Shown here: piece by piece, positions 1-11,880 of the stretch
How positions within the stretch are numbered: position 1 is the stretch's first letter
Layout: each line of letters opens with the position of its first letter
From: Phytophthora colocasiae
Taxonomy: Eukaryota; Oomycota; Peronosporomycetes; Peronosporales; Peronosporaceae
Direction of reading: 5' to 3'
DNA: 64,000 bases
NCBI GenBank assembly: GCA_018806915.1
Contig: JAGKQI010000085.1
Span: forward strand, 930,001-994,000
Notes under the pieces: model-generated
Told to the model about the DNA's origin: nothing
Databases searched by the model: none
The model's input: only the letters and a program-made list of their open reading frames with translations
Program-made: the position numbers and the translations under genes

Positions 1-1069
1 TTTCCCAGGTCCTGCCGAGACTGGACGCACTGGTGATTGGTCCTGGGCTTGGACGAGATGTCAGCGTACAGGAAGCCACCCGACGAGTGATCGCGAAGGC
101 TAAGGAGGCTAAGTTACCGCTGATCTTGGATGGTGATGCTCTGTTTCTTGTTAGTCTGGAGCCTGATGTAGTGAAGGGTTACAAGAATGCAATCCTCACG
201 CCGAATGCCGTAAGTATTGATGTCGACCGAGGCGGTTCGACTACTGTAATTGCTGATATGCTTATGCTTTGGGCGTAGATGGAGTACGCAAGACTGTGTA
301 CTGCTGTCCAGCTACTGCCAAGCATTGATGTTGCCCAAGCTGCAAAGATTCCGCCAGCTCGACTCAGTGAGGCGTAAGTGTACTACGATCTGGAGCTGCT
401 TGTACGTATGTGAGTGACGTTGTCGCTAAATGTCTTTTACCCATCCACAGCCTTGGATTCCCGGTTATCATTCAGAAGGGCAGTGTGGATACTTTTTCGG
501 ACGGCATTATCAGTACGAGATCGTTAAATAATATCTTGAACGCGAGCTGGTGGGATCATGTGCTAACGTTTGCTATCTATCTGTCGTATACAGCGCTGAA
601 GAACGATGAATTTGGATGCCCTCGCCGATGTGGTGGGCAAGGAGACGTACGACTACATACGGTCCATTTGTACAATTTGATACTTATCATCAGTGGCTTT
701 GCAGGTTCTTTCTGGGGCGATAGGCACCTTTGCGGCCTGGACAAAGCATGTTGATCTGTACGTGCTTGATGTTGACATTAACAACTTAGCTGCATTTTCA
801 TCGTTATGTTTCGTTTCTGTTTTTGCCACAACTTTTAGCGCTGACTTTAAGGGCAACCCGCTGTTGCTTGCTGCCTACGGAGGATCTCTTGTGACGCGAG
901 CCAGGTTAGTGATCATAACATTATTTTCATTTGTCCAAGCTGTAGCTGAGATGTCTTGTCCAGCTCGTCTCTTGCTTTTGATGAGCACCAGCGCTCAATG
1001 ACAGCCCCAGATGTATTGCACAGTATTGGCAAAGGTTTCGTGAAAGCCTTCCCCAATTCGTCAATGTAG
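1..1069 (+). CDS. NAXD: ATP-dependent (S)-NAD(P)H-hydrate dehydratase, 3' part (partial)
   Basis: This is the C-terminal 213 residues of NAD(P)HX dehydratase, the repair enzyme that uses a nucleotide triphosphate to restore hydrated NAD(P)H. I infer exons <1-209, 279-373, 451-512, 594-646, 705-757, 839-904 and 964-1069. All introns are GT/AG, 58-81 bp, and the phases agree throughout, ending at TAG 1067-1069. Family motifs seen in order are GPGLGRD, LDGDALFL, LTPN and CPRRCGGQGD; the GGQGD glycine-rich loop carries the expected catalytic Asp. Intron 3 contains a branch-like TGCTAAC. The 5' end lies outside the window. A 'tttcccag' at 1-8 could be the acceptor of a further intron, so the first codons are uncertain. 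The gene is convergent with the minus-strand gene that ends at 1390. The family call is firm; exon edges are inferred from splice sites and frame. Confidence 0.92.
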
Positions 1070-1389
1070 GTTAGCCTGCCACGCGCAGTCTTAGTAAAGA
1101 AGCATAATTTTGACGTAGCACCTTGACAGGGACGATGATTTTTGCGGCTTCATGTGGCATTAAACATTTTACAATTGCCGTCGAGCTCCAAAGCTCGCGA
1201 ACGTAGGCTGAAACTAAAGACGACCTCGTTCTACCATCGTTCCTTTCAAGCCACGATAGCAGGCATCCGTCACGAGGCCAAAGCGCCTCTATCGCCACAC
1301 TTCTGGTCTCTGTCCCTGCGTCTCGCTCGTCCCACAGTTGATTTCCATCATCAACCGACCTCTCTTCGCTTCATCATCCTCGTACTAAT
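1070..1389. other. convergent intergenic spacer
   Basis: This 320-bp spacer separates the stop codons of two convergent genes. I see no repeat or coding potential with family resemblance; ORFs here are short and overlap in several frames. It presumably holds both 3' UTRs. Confidence 0.5.
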
Positions 1390-3198
1390 CTAGCAGACAG
1401 CATTAATAGTCTTGTACAAATCACCAGCGAGTTTCTTCGTCGACTCTTTCTGCGAAAGTGTCAAGATGTCACGAAGTGTTTCCGGCAATCGAGGCAACTC
1501 CAAGCTACGAAACAGAAATGCAGAGTAGTGAGTCAAGTGTCTATAGTGTAGGCGTAAGAACGAATCAGCACTTACTCGTTGAGAGATGATACATCATCAG
1601 CAAAGTTCAGAATAGTGTAGATAGCGAATCGCACGATGTCCTCGTTGTCATCTTTGAGCATCGACTGCAATCCCGTGACAAATTGTTCCTTGAGCAAGTC
1701 AGAGAGCGCACGGCGGTTGGAATCATATTGACAGAGCTCCTTCAGGCGCTTGGCCACTTCGTAACGGGTGAAGGGTGGAGCTTCCGAGTTGATTTCGAGA
1801 AGAAGCATCGACAACTCCTGCAAGTCTACCGTGAGCGATCCGGGAAAGAGTTCTCCAGGACTTGACCAATCTGCCAGGATATCGAAGCTGTTCGAAACAA
1901 ACACACAGGTGCACGGCGATCGGACAGGATCCGACAGTACAGCGCACGACACAATATAGAACTTGCGTTAAGACCAACGTTTTCACTTCTGCAAGGCGCT
2001 ACATCGCTGAGTTTCAGCAACACAGTGGCGCACCAAGCATAAATACAACAAGAGCAGGCTGCAAAAGGAAAGAAAACTAACCTGAGTTCTGGCAGCCCGA
2101 CCATGTCCTTGTCGATTGATCTGCACTCCTTGCGAATGGAGTCCGTCAATCCAAGGAATTTGAGCTCGTCGCCCTGCAATTGGCCAGCATGAACATAGCA
2201 TCAAATTCCTCTCGCCAAGATAGGGATGCTGAAGGTACCAGCCATTAAGAGCAAGCAATACGCACCGAGCGAAGATTGAAGTCGATCCGAATGGTCGACT
2301 TCATGGCCAGACGGTGCAGCTGCACGTTGAGGAACACTTCTTCAGCCGCGACTAGCGCATAAGCGTCCATCTAGCGAAACAAACACGTCAGTCTCGAAAT
2401 GGCTTCAACCTGAAGGGTTGCGACAGCGAACTAGTACGTCAACATACCGTCCAGTCAGAGTTGCACGAGAACTCAACGTCTTGTGCTGCCATAGCCTTGT
2501 GCAGCGTGCGAAAAATCACGTCGGCACGTTCGCAGGACTCAAACATGGGATTCACTTGGTGGTAGGCCACTTCCCGTGCATCTGGAACCTCTCCAGTAGG
2601 CACGAAGACCTTTCTGGTCGACTCAGCACCACCTTGTTCCTCACCATGAAGACCGAAGTCCTTGGGGTTGCTGCTGCCCATAGGACCGAAGGCCACCGTT
2701 GAAGAACCGTCCTCCAAGTCCTGCAAAGTGGCTGGACTAGTGGTGAACACCACTTTATCTGGTGCTAATGGTACGAAGACGTCCTCCGTCTGTAATAGAC
2801 AGCCAAGTGACGAATTAGCTGAAGAGTTCACCCATTTCTGACTCGAAAAGCACATCTCCAAACCTGCGAGTCAAAGCGTGACGTCATAAACTTCGTCTCT
2901 GCTGGTGCACGGCGGTACGTGACCTCACGGTCGGGAATTTCGAGCGCACTCATGCTCTGCTAGTATGTTTACAGGTCGTGTACATGTATTTAGTATGCTG
3001 GAGCTGTTATGTGATAATTGACCCACAATGAGGGTCAGTAGGTGAGCCCGTCAAGAAGGACCTGACGCCCGCTCAACTGGGCTAAATAGGGACATATATA
3101 GAAGAGCGAAACAAGATACTCACCTCGTCCAGTACAAAGCCCTCGCGGTGCTGCACTTCATCGATCCAGTCGTCTTCATGGTCGCTCCTCGCGGACAT
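1390..3198 (-). CDS. uncharacterised helical-repeat-like protein, 7 exons
   Basis: I do not recognise a named family. A spliced gene can be built with continuous phase: exons 3124-3198, 2864-2956, 2448-2789, 2266-2370, 2082-2173, 1576-1887 and 1390-1504, giving 377 residues that start MSARSDHEDDWIDEVQ and end NAVC-stop. The start of exon 2 is ambiguous by one codon (AGC or CAGAGC). The C-terminal third (exons 6-7) is rich in amphipathic helices, for example RYEVAKRLKELCQYD and IVRFAIYTILNFADD, resembling armadillo/HEAT-type repeats. That is inference from pattern only. The N-terminal half is acidic and has no signal peptide or membrane span, so a soluble intracellular protein is likely. Intron 5 (1888-2081, 194 bp) is unusually long for this window and may hide a small exon. 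Confidence 0.72.
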
Positions 3199-3640
3199 TT
3201 TCGCTCCTTGGTCCGTTTTGTATTAGGAATTCTACTTTTATGTGCGGAACACCATTCTCTTGTACAGGGAGATATGACCATCACTCACAAATTCAGTTTA
3301 AATTCCATTAAATAATTGTAAGCACTAAAAAACAATATATTGATTGTAGATAACAATTTGAAATCAGATCGGGTCTTTTGCAGCAGATTTCTCGCTACCA
3401 ACAAGGAAAATGAACGTGAACTAGCACGTGTTGCTGCAGCACCGGCTAAAGACAGAATGGACCTCTAGAGCGGCGTCTTTGTCCAATGCCCCAGATTCGA
3501 TATCAACCGCGCAGAATTTTCACGGCACCACGTGCTGTAACTCCATCTCGAGAGCTAGATTGCCCTTTGTTAGTTTTCAACAGCCCTCAGTTTTAATTTC
3601 AGCTCTCAAGCCCAAATTCCCAACAGAATCATGATCCTTT
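3199..3640. other. upstream spacer, nothing recognised
   Basis: This stretch covers the 5' flank of the minus-strand gene starting at 3198 and AT-rich sequence beyond. A 68-codon ORF at 3428-3634 has no recognisable features. I see no clear initiator motif close to the start. Confidence 0.4.
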
Positions 3641-3925
3641 TAATCCGTGCATCTCAACCGACCTACACCAACGCCCAAATTGCGAGTTTCTACTTCCCGC
3701 CCGTGCCGCGACAAGGACGAGGTGATCCTGGAGTACTTCCGTTATCGTTGCGGCGTAGTACGGAAGAAAACCAATAGGAATGGGTACTCCAACGTGATAC
3801 AGCATATCAGGCGAGAGCACCCTGACAAGGAGGCGGTAATGCTTGGTCAACTTTGTCCGACTTCAGCACTCAACCTTCATGACTTGGATCGCCATGTGCA
3901 ACCTACCCCTTACAGATAATGGAAC
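3641..3925 (+). pseudogene. BED-type zinc-finger fragment of a transposase
   Basis: The 3647 frame reads YFRYRCGVVRK followed by GYSNVIQHIRREHPD. This resembles the second half of a BED-type zinc finger (Cys, then His-X3-5-His) found at the N-terminus of hAT and related transposases. It stops shortly afterwards, and following frames show no DDE or dimerisation domain. The first Cys of the CxxC pair appears replaced (YRCG). I interpret it as a stranded scrap, not a gene. Sequence from 3926 to 4600 shows nothing recognisable. Confidence 0.5.
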
Positions 3926-4609
3926 GGCACTATAGCAAAGTTGGCCAGGAATACAGAGTCGTTGCACAGAACTACAGAGACACTTGATCGGGATGCACGG
4001 CTTCACATGCTGCAAAAACGTCCTGTGCGTCTGAGAACAATTTTTCGCGGCAGCTTAGATTAAAAATACTTCTAGATACAGCAGATATCCACAAGTATTG
4101 ATATTATCGCCATTCGTCATTCTTACATTGGCTTCCTCCTGGTCTAAGGTCCTGAACCCGACGACCCTAACAAGATCCGCGGAATCTCCGGTAGCTACCT
4201 GCGCCTACTAACACCGCGTCTTTCAAGTCCTCGCAATGCCTACCTATTCTACGTGTGGCAGCAAGTAAGCTCCTGTGTGACTGAGCATGATCTTAAAGAC
4301 TTCGTGGACAAAACTAAAGGGAGGCTTTAAAGCTAAAACCAGAAAGAGAGATGCCAGATCTGTTCACCAAACGTGGATAACTACAAGATGCGGTACACTA
4401 TCCTGAAATGCTTGTTTCGACGTGTTCAGTAGTCGCAGCAAGCCAGGAAAGCTGCATGTGGTTTGTCGAGATTCACACCTGTATACTGACATCGCGTAGT
4501 GATGTTTACCAGAGTGGTATCCACTTAACTTTTAACTACGGGCTTTGGCGTAGAGGTCCAAGCAGACCTATTCCAGAACCAATCACCGTGCAAGTTTTGA
4601 ACATTTCAA

Positions 4610-5340
4610 CCAAAAGTCGAGGAGACTCACCAGTGGGAGGAAGACCTGTCAGACGGTGGTCTAAGCGACTTAGAGGTAGCATTTGACACTCAGCACGCAA
4701 CCGCTCCACAACCTTAGCCAGTTCACGCGGAAGCGCCGCGACCGGCAGCGATTCCGACATCAGTGACGCTTGCAGAGAACGCATACTACAAGGCTATAAA
4801 GGACAGAAGCGGTCTACACTTGACAATGAATGCTACAGTGAGAAGTGCATTCGAGAAGGATGGCTAGTATGGGCTTTTCGCTCTGTTCGTTACCCCACCA
4901 CTGCGTCAAAGTATTCGTCGGTGGACGTCAACTAAGCTTGAAGCGGAGGGAAAGAAATCTGCGACGGAGAGCGAAATCAATGCTTACATCGGGCTCGAGA
5001 TGACAATGAGTCTCTTCCTGCTAAATGACATCTGGCCGAGAGATCGATTTCTTGGGTCACCAAAACCGTTCAACTCCAGCACCCGTATCCCGCCGAGAAT
5101 TCAAACTATCACTGATTGATACGCTCACATGCAACCAGAAAATTGTTAAGCGATAGCTGAAGAGCTAGACGAGGTTGTTGACTGCGATACATCGCTGCAT
5201 GCGATTACCCCGAACTCCACACAGCACAGCAATGGAAAGTTGACCTGCTATCTATGCAGTATACGCGGGATGCCTTCACGAAAAGCAAAGTACGGGTGCG
5301 TGAAGTGTGAGCGCGGCTTTCATGTGGAACGTTTACAGAT
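4610..5340 (+). pseudogene. piggyBac-like transposase remnant
   Basis: Three blocks in different frames match the order of an oomycete piggyBac transposase. An acidic N-terminal piece lies near 4620-4800. Near 4960-5090 the reading INAYIGLEMTMSLFLLNDIW followed by DRFLGSPKPF resembles the start of the DDE_Tnp_1_7 domain. A Cys-rich tail near 5233-5330 (TCYLCSIRG, then YGCVKCERGFHVE) resembles the C-terminal zinc-binding domain. Most of the catalytic core is missing and the frame is broken repeatedly. No TTAA-flanked ends were identified, so outer limits are approximate. Confidence 0.62.
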
Positions 5341-6287
5341 TTCCATTAGAAGGGGTCCTTCAGACTGACCAACCGCAACCCTAGGATGCCATAGCTCGAG
5401 CGCCTACGGGAGATCCTGTTGCATTTACAAGAAAGTGTTGTAATAGAAGCATCACGCCAGTTAGTAAGCTCATTCTTCCCCAGAGAGACTAGCAACATAT
5501 TTAATGCACGGCTTACATTCTCCGAAATGTCCGGGTAAAGTTGTAAAAGCTTGTTGTTGGCGCACAGCGGTAGGCTTCCCTTTATTCTGCCTGTCTGGAG
5601 GTAAATGAACACACGGGCGAGGGCTTTGCGAAGATCTTGATGACGCCGACGGGGGGTGTACTCTAGTCTTAATTCTCTGCGCCTTCTCCTTCATGGCAGC
5701 CTCGTAGACGCTCCAGCAGCAAGGCGAGCAGCCACACCACCCGCACACCTGTCACTGCAGGAGCGGGCATCTCGGTTCTGGGCAGCAAATCGCGAACTAT
5801 GAATAATTGATAATTGGAGGTTCCGTCGCTCTGGGAGTCCCAGTTCCTTTGAACGTCCCAGTCTCCGCTAACAACTTCTTCTCCATCTCGCTGTAGCTGG
5901 AGGAATTCGGAATGACAACCTCTACCAGTCTTATAATGCATACAGCTGACGATTTGGTCTCTCTGTGAGTGGCTGTCGTACAGGTCCACATGGACCTACA
6001 AGTGACGACAGCAACTTCACCCTAACCTCTGCGTAGAACGTTAGCCAATCAAAGCAGGTTGAAGGTGCTCTAACAGGCCTTCCTGGATACTTACGGAAGT
6101 TCGTAGCTAAAGGGTTGACCACTGCAAATTCACCAAAGAATTGCAAGATCAGCCTCAGTATGCATTGGTTTACCAAAGAACGTGCTGCTGCGGTGGGGGG
6201 GGGGGCTTCGGTTGTCTTGAACAAGCTGGCTTAAGTACAATTTTCAGGATATCGACCCCAAGCAATTGCTGACCCGAGTCCAGATGC
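5341..6287. other. degenerate spacer with a poly-G run
   Basis: No family can be assigned. ORFs of 60-106 codons on the minus strand overlap each other in several frames and look like chance. An 11-base G run lies at 6195-6205. This is probably old transposon sequence. Confidence 0.35.
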
Positions 6288-6524
6288 GTGTCCGGAACCA
6301 CCGTAAATGACAATTTCGTGGACGAAATGGCTACATTGGCCAAATCCAACGGGTACACACACCATCTAGGGGGAAATGAGGTATTTTCCATTGGGTTTCC
6401 TGTGACCCAAACGGGGAACCTCTGCTTGGAGAAGGCTCTGATGCGGATCCTCTACTATTTGGATTTGCGACAAATCTACGATTCGTCGTCTTCAGTTCGC
6501 TGCACAGTACCTGACGCACCTTAA
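6288..6524 (+). pseudogene. unidentified ORF relic
   Basis: A 78-codon frame contains NGYTHHLGGNEVFSIGFPVT. Its composition looks protein-like, but I do not recognise a family. No start context or splice partner is evident. It may be an exon of a lost host gene or a transposon ORF. Confidence 0.25.
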
Positions 6525-6819
6525 CGCAACATTCAAACTGAACACGCGTGATTTTCCTGTTATCGCGATCGGATCTCGGATGGGTGGCGACAGTTCCATT
6601 TAGTTGCTCTGTTCTTGGTATCTGACATCAAGCAAAAAACGATGGGAAGCTGCTATTCGCATGTATTTCACTGTTACTAGCGGTACTCCAGAAATCGGCT
6701 ACGTCTTGATGGATGCTGACACTGCGCAACGCAGCAGCTTCGAGTCAATTGCTATCCAGAGTCTCGCCCTGGATAAACAGCTAAAGTTTTTGATGTGTTT
6801 TTTTTCACGTTGTGAAGAA

Positions 6820-7080
6820 CGTGAATTCAACCAACAGAACGTCCACAGAGAGAAAGTCGACCGTACGTCCACAGGGAGAAAGGCCACCTACAGTATGCCC
6901 ACAGGGAGAAAAACCACCGACAATATGTTCACTGGAAGAATGGCCATAAAGAGCATGACTGTCCACAGTACGTCGAACCGGAGCACGGTCACGGAGAGAA
7001 CAACCACGGGGAGGACTATCATGAGGAGCACGACAACAGGGAGCACGACCAGGATGAGCTCTCGCCATGAGCAGTGTCGC
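6820..7080. repeat. degenerate minisatellite, about 30-bp unit
   Basis: Units built on a 'ccacagggagaaa' core recur with roughly 30-bp spacing (6869, 6899 and degenerate copies to about 7060). In the plus frame they give a Thr/Arg/Met-rich repeat peptide (STGRKAT, PTGRKTT, FTGRMAI); in the minus frame, Val/Leu-rich stretches. The long ORFs on both strands here result from the repeat period being a multiple of three, so I do not call a gene. 7081-7720 holds nothing recognisable. Confidence 0.6.
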
Positions 7081-7724
7081 CAAGCAAACAACTATTGACG
7101 TCATAACCAACAATACCAAGTTCGAGAGCACAGTCAAAATTATATCAGCGGAGAGACACCACGTTCACTGCGAGTCGTCACTTCCACTGAGATACGTCCG
7201 CTAAGTTCACTGAGAGCCCTGTCTCCAGCACGACGGTCACCAGCACCACAAGAGCCCACTAGGCATACGAAGCGTAAAGGAGAGTAGAGCGGAGGTAATG
7301 TGGCTGCTCGTTCATTTTCCAGTTGAACCAGCCAGTAAGTCCTGACGAGACACCCATAATAAACGCGATACACCACAGGAGCGAATGCATGAACACATTC
7401 AAACATACCAAAACCTTGATGCATGAGGTCCCGTGGTGCTGTACAAGGCGGCGTTTCCGTCTTGTTGATTCATCGTCACTTGATCTGTGGTGGGAGAGAA
7501 AATAAATAACAGCAATTTCCAAATATATATTTATGTTGCTCGGTCGGATGTTTATATTTCTAGTAAAACGTTGTTACACCGTGGATCTTGGCGCTGATGT
7601 AACGATAACGTTTGAGCTAAGCTTGCGTAATGCTCTGTTCGTGTTCGGTCCATCAGAAAGCAGCAAACAACTGCTGCTCCACATATTATTGTAATATCAA
7701 TACAAGGCCATTTCTGCTGCTCAA

Positions 7725-7960
7725 GTGAAGGACTTTGCTGCTCCCCTGAGAGCTACATCAGCAGGAGGAAACGCCTTTGAGTGGTTCAGAATGGACACCC
7801 GATACCAGACAGCAAAGCTCGCGTCGTTTTGGCTGACGGAGAGGTTCATAAAGGCATAGGATGACCACAAAATCGAGTGGGTGCGGCTTTTCAGCGAGTG
7901 CAAATGGGATGGAATCCAAGTACATGCCTATTTGGCAGTTTGCAATAGCTAGAAAATCAC
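7725..7960 (+). pseudogene. retrotransposon gag fragment
   Basis: One frame reads VKDFAAPLRATSAGGNAFEW and continues to ASFWLTERFIKA, then after an in-frame stop WVRLFSECKWDG and VHAYLAVCN. This spacing of aromatic and charged residues is like the capsid region of Ty3/gypsy-type gag in this window (24939-25832). It is short and interrupted. No LTR is evident nearby; 7961-8406 shows nothing recognisable. Confidence 0.4.
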
Positions 7961-8406
7961 GATAATACTAGTATTATGCTCCTTGAAAAGAGTACTTGTG
8001 CTTGTGTTGTCGAACTTCAGTGCTTTACAAGGGAGTAAATGTAAGAATACACGCTAAAATCGAGTTACGCGGATATTGCGGTGTATATGACTTAGAAACA
8101 TTGTTTTGATTGTTTAGTATGCTTGATAATGCTACTGGATGGGTTATGTGCTCTTTGCCACTCTAAGATGGTATTAATCTCTTGGCAATGTCACCAACTC
8201 CAAATGAATGTACTCGTTTAGCATCCAAAAATAAGGTCGTCTCGAGGACGAAGAAGCTCGGAAATTTCCAAATGAGATTTAACAAAATACTTTGAAGTAG
8301 TTGTACAATTTTAAACGGCAAGAGAACCGAAAGCTAGCAAACAAATAGCTAGAACCCGCAAAGGCACTGCCCGGCCATCCATGGGAAGCAGCAACGGCTT
8401 TAACTT

Positions 8407-8820
8407 TTATCGAATCGAACTTGTGAGGGTAGACCACAACATCTCGAGGTGACCGCTCTCCGCAGCACCCGTTGAAGCAGAAAGAGAGCAAACCGCGTTA
8501 CAGTTCTCGTGCAAATAAACGAGAGTCGCGAAATGACCTCGGGTTGCAGCCAGGTCCATAGCACTCTTAGTGGACCGTGCAGATGTATAGCAGTTGAGCC
8601 GGCGAACGACGCTAGTGTGCCCGTGCATTGCTGAAAAGTCCATAGCGTTTGTGTTGCAGACGCAACCGCGGCACCGCAGCCCCCGAAGAACCTTTAAATG
8701 ACCGTTAGCAGCCGCAACGTCCATCGCGCGAGACGTCCCGGGTCCGTAGCCGCGGAGAAAAAGCCATTTTAGCATATGCAAACGGCCATTTGATGCGGTC
8801 AAATCGACAGCAGCATTCGT
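8407..8820 (-). pseudogene. ankyrin-repeat protein fragment
   Basis: About 137 codons carry four or five degenerate repeats of the oomycete ankyrin type: AVDLTASNGRLHMLKWL, AMDVAAANGHLKVL, AMDFSAMHGHTSVV, AMDLAATRGHFATL, then GAAESGHLEML. A TGA stop lies immediately upstream in frame (near 8818) and there is no ATG start, so it is a truncated piece of a larger ankyrin-repeat gene. Such genes form large families in Phytophthora. The 8821-9584 stretch, which contains cagcgtcgctcgcgtcgct-type simple sequence near 8980, shows no gene. Confidence 0.68.
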
Positions 8821-9584
8821 TCAACGTTTCTGTAACAGATCCTGGAGGGAGAACATGTCATTTGCATCCTATTTGCACTCTTACACTCCTCCATCACTAC
8901 GTAGAGCAAATAGAAAAACGCCAGCATATACTGCCACTGTACCCTGCAAGGCGCATGCATTTGATCGTCTCCGCAGTCGCCAGCGTCGCTCGCGTCGCTC
9001 TCGGTCTACGCTTCCGATCGTTTCACTACCTCCGAACGCCTGCTTGCACTCGGAGCTTCCTGATGCTTCCTCGCTAGCACCATATCCTGCTCGGCCAGTT
9101 TCCTCTTGTAGAGCTGCTCGGTCTACGCCACCACCGAGTCCCGATCGTTAGCGCTCTCAGTTGCGTGAGTTGTGCGCATCCTCCACGGCGACGTTAGCGC
9201 AACATCACAAGCGAAAATACGTTTTGTATTGTTATGATTGGTCGAATAAATTTCTACTTTGTTTTTAAATTACCATTTGATGTTGCTGGTAGACGACAAG
9301 AGCAACATCCGTCCAAATATAAGCCATAACGTATAGCAATTATACTAGATAGCCCACTAGACCAAATAGCCAAAACGAATTTCACAGGGATAATAAAGTA
9401 GAGGAATAGCAGGCGACTGAGATCTGCCCCTTCGCTCGGAAATAAAATTTCCGAGAACATACTCGCATTCCATCCGATTTACAATGCTTCAGCTCTCTTT
9501 CACTCAGCAGAACAATGCAGACGAAAACATCGACACAACTGCAGTTGAGAGGGAACAACGGGTGCTCTGCCTCTGCCTCCGCCT

Positions 9585-9722
9585 CCGCAAGCCAGGTTTT
9601 GATGCTGGAGCCTCAGTTATCGGGGTGTCAGTCATCGGTTCCGCCGTATCAGGTGCATCAGTCATCGGTGCCGTTGTCACTGGTAATATCGTATCAGGCG
9701 CACTGGTCATTGCCTCCATGGT
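9585..9722. repeat. short tandem repeat encoding T/A/P-rich peptide
   Basis: Near-tandem units around 'gtatcaggtgcatcagtcat' repeat through this block. On the minus strand they read TSAPDTILPVTTAPMTDAPD and onward, like the Thr/Ala/Pro-rich linkers of oomycete secreted proteins. The minus ORF (9504-9719) has no signal peptide or second domain. I treat it as a repeat, possibly a scrap of a mucin-like linker. 9723-10249 has no recognisable gene. Confidence 0.45.
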
Positions 9723-10249
9723 GTCCAGTATTTGAACCAGCTCGCTTTTGCAATCTTCATTAGTCCAGTTCTTCCTCTTCTGGATATGAGATTGACTACA
9801 AGATCGTCCAGAGAATCCTCCAGAGAATCCTCACAATCATCCTCACCAGCCTGAATACGTAAGTCTTCGGTTCTCCAGGATGCACATATTTCTTGAAATT
9901 GGAGACATCGATGGAACGGTCGACTGTCATTAAGACACATGCCATCCACGTCGCCAAACGTCATCCACGAGTCTTTAAAAACGCAAAGTGTCTGTCTGTC
10001 CGTGGTCCGCACACCCGGCCACAAAATTTTCATTGGACAAAATTAAGCTAAGTACGAAATAATAGCAGCGAGCTCGCGAAGCGAGTGAGCTGCCCTGCTT
10101 TACAGACCGGTGATTGGCTAAAATACATCCTACCAAGCGAAGCGAGGTACTCGGCTAACCGGTGCGCGCCGAAGGTGTGGCGCCGATGGTGTGTAGTGGG
10201 GCGAACTGGAACAGTGAGCCCCACGGGTTTCAACCAAACACATACAAAC

Positions 10250-10279
10250 CGCCCGCAAAAGCGGGCGCCACTCGGCTAG
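10250..10279 (+). mobile_element. Helitron-like 3' terminus
   Basis: A GC-rich hairpin (CGCCCGC, loop AAAA, GCGGGCG; 10250-10267) is followed 8 bases later by CTAG (10276-10279) and then a T. A short stem-loop just upstream of CTRR with a T after the end is the known Helitron 3' signature. The 5' TC end and any Rep/helicase sequence were not found, so this is at most a non-autonomous copy of unknown length. Confidence 0.5.
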
Positions 10280-11792
10280 TGCTCTCCTTGAAGCATCATC
10301 GTTCTTCCGCCAATGCCTTGTAAGGTGTTCCATCTCATTCCCACTGAGCACTTTTTTCTTTGCGGGTTTCTTTGTGATCTTGGTGAGATCGATGAGCCGG
10401 GTGTTTCGTATGCTTTCGTCCTAAAGCTTTAAATAATAGGTGCCGTCGGTGTCACGAATGAAGCTGATCATGAAATGATCAAACGCGTATTCAAACGGCT
10501 TGAACAGCAACAAACCATTTCTGTAGTGTGTCTGCAGGGAATGAAAACACGGGGGGAGTCGGCGAACTCCCTAGAACTGTAGCCGAAGTCTATTAGGTAA
10601 ATTGACAAGTGAGGTCTAGTGCTATTCTACATCTACCCGGTGGCGGAGACACTATGGCCAGCGGTTGGACAGTGAGTGTCATCATTGTTTCCGTTACGCA
10701 TTAGGTGGTTCAAGTACTGCGATTAACGCACGCCCAGAAGTCAGTGATGCTACTTGGCTCGCTTTTTTTTTATCTTTTCACTACTCTAAGAATCGTGTCT
10801 CGAGTGGCTCCGTCTAGTGAGTTTCGCGAACACGCGAAAAAGTTCGCACGGCTGACCACAAATACAGGCCATAAGCTGACGCTCATGAAGTACTTAACAG
10901 AGCGTAGCCCCATACTAAAGCTACGAGTCGCGGTTACCCAAAGTAACATGATGCGCATATAGTCCTAGTCGTTTTTCCCAGTGAGATGCTGCGTGGTGCA
11001 GTGGAGGTCAGTGGAACAGGAATTCTGCCGTCAGCGACACCACGGAGTGAAATTTGTGCAAAACTTGTCGAGATCTGAGGCGTGTGACGCGTACGTGGTT
11101 GCGATAAACCCCAGCCAGCATTTGACTGTGCAGCCAGCATCAAACGCACAACTGAACATGAAACTCCCCCAAAAGCCTTCGATGTAGCAACAGAGACGTA
11201 CACAAAGATGATACACTTTTCTTTGGTTGCTCATTCACAATGTACGGACCGCGCTGGACGAGTGCGTGCAGCTAAGTAGCTATTCGCTCTGAAAAACTAG
11301 TTTTTGGTACGCCTAATATCTGTCAAAATACGCATTCACAGCTATATTGTTGTACCTGCTGCACGATGTAGTGGGCGTTGACGGGGCGGGTCTACATGTC
11401 CTACGAGCGTCTGAAGATACTTCTACGGCGGTGAAATAGATGATCGCAACCCGCTTCAACATATCTACCCCCGGAATCCGATAGAATTGATGTGTAGAAG
11501 AAAGGAGGAGAAGAAGAAGTTTGTAGTGGCCGTCAAAAGACGAAGTGGTGTATTGTAGCAGCAATAAGTCGTGATACAAGATTTGAAAATCAGAACTAAA
11601 TTAACCCCTAACTAAATTAACCCCTTGCCCGCGAAGGGTGCGCAAAATGGTTTATACCCTCCTGAACAGCATACAGATATCTTGATTTCACTATAATTGT
11701 AAATCCGCAAAAGTGAGCTTGCGTCTGTTCTCATATTTTTTTTAGCAAAGCTGATTGGTCCACGTGTTCACAACGACGGTTTCAACTGGACC
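10280..11792. other. degenerate spacer with small ORFs
   Basis: An 85-codon plus ORF at 10705-10962 (contains FREHAKKFARLTTNTGHKLT) has no family resemblance. At about 11613-11640 the sequence TTAACCCCTTGCCCGCG resembles the TTAACCCCTTGAACGCG end of the piggyBac at 55246, so a piggyBac end fragment is possible. Nothing else is supportable. Confidence 0.3.
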
Positions 11793-11832
11793 AAAAATAC
11801 GGTAGACTTTTTTCCGGGTCACCACCGGGTCT

Positions 11833-11880
11833 GGTCTCGCTTTTGGGTCCTGTCGCGCGACAGGACCCAAAAGCGAGACC
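11833..11880. repeat. 48-bp perfect palindrome inside left MULE end
   Basis: From 11833 to 11880 the sequence equals its own reverse complement (24-bp arms, centre GCGC). It lies 32 bp inside the left TIR, so the single-stranded end could fold into a long cruciform. Confidence 0.9.

Noticed and set aside
6604..7098. 164-codon Thr/Arg-rich ORF
   Set aside because: The open frame follows from a tandem repeat of about 30 bp, which keeps both strands open. There is no start context or domain.
11613..11640. Possible piggyBac end TTAACCCCTTGCCCGCG
   Set aside because: Only the first ten bases resemble the verified end, and no partner end or transposase was found.
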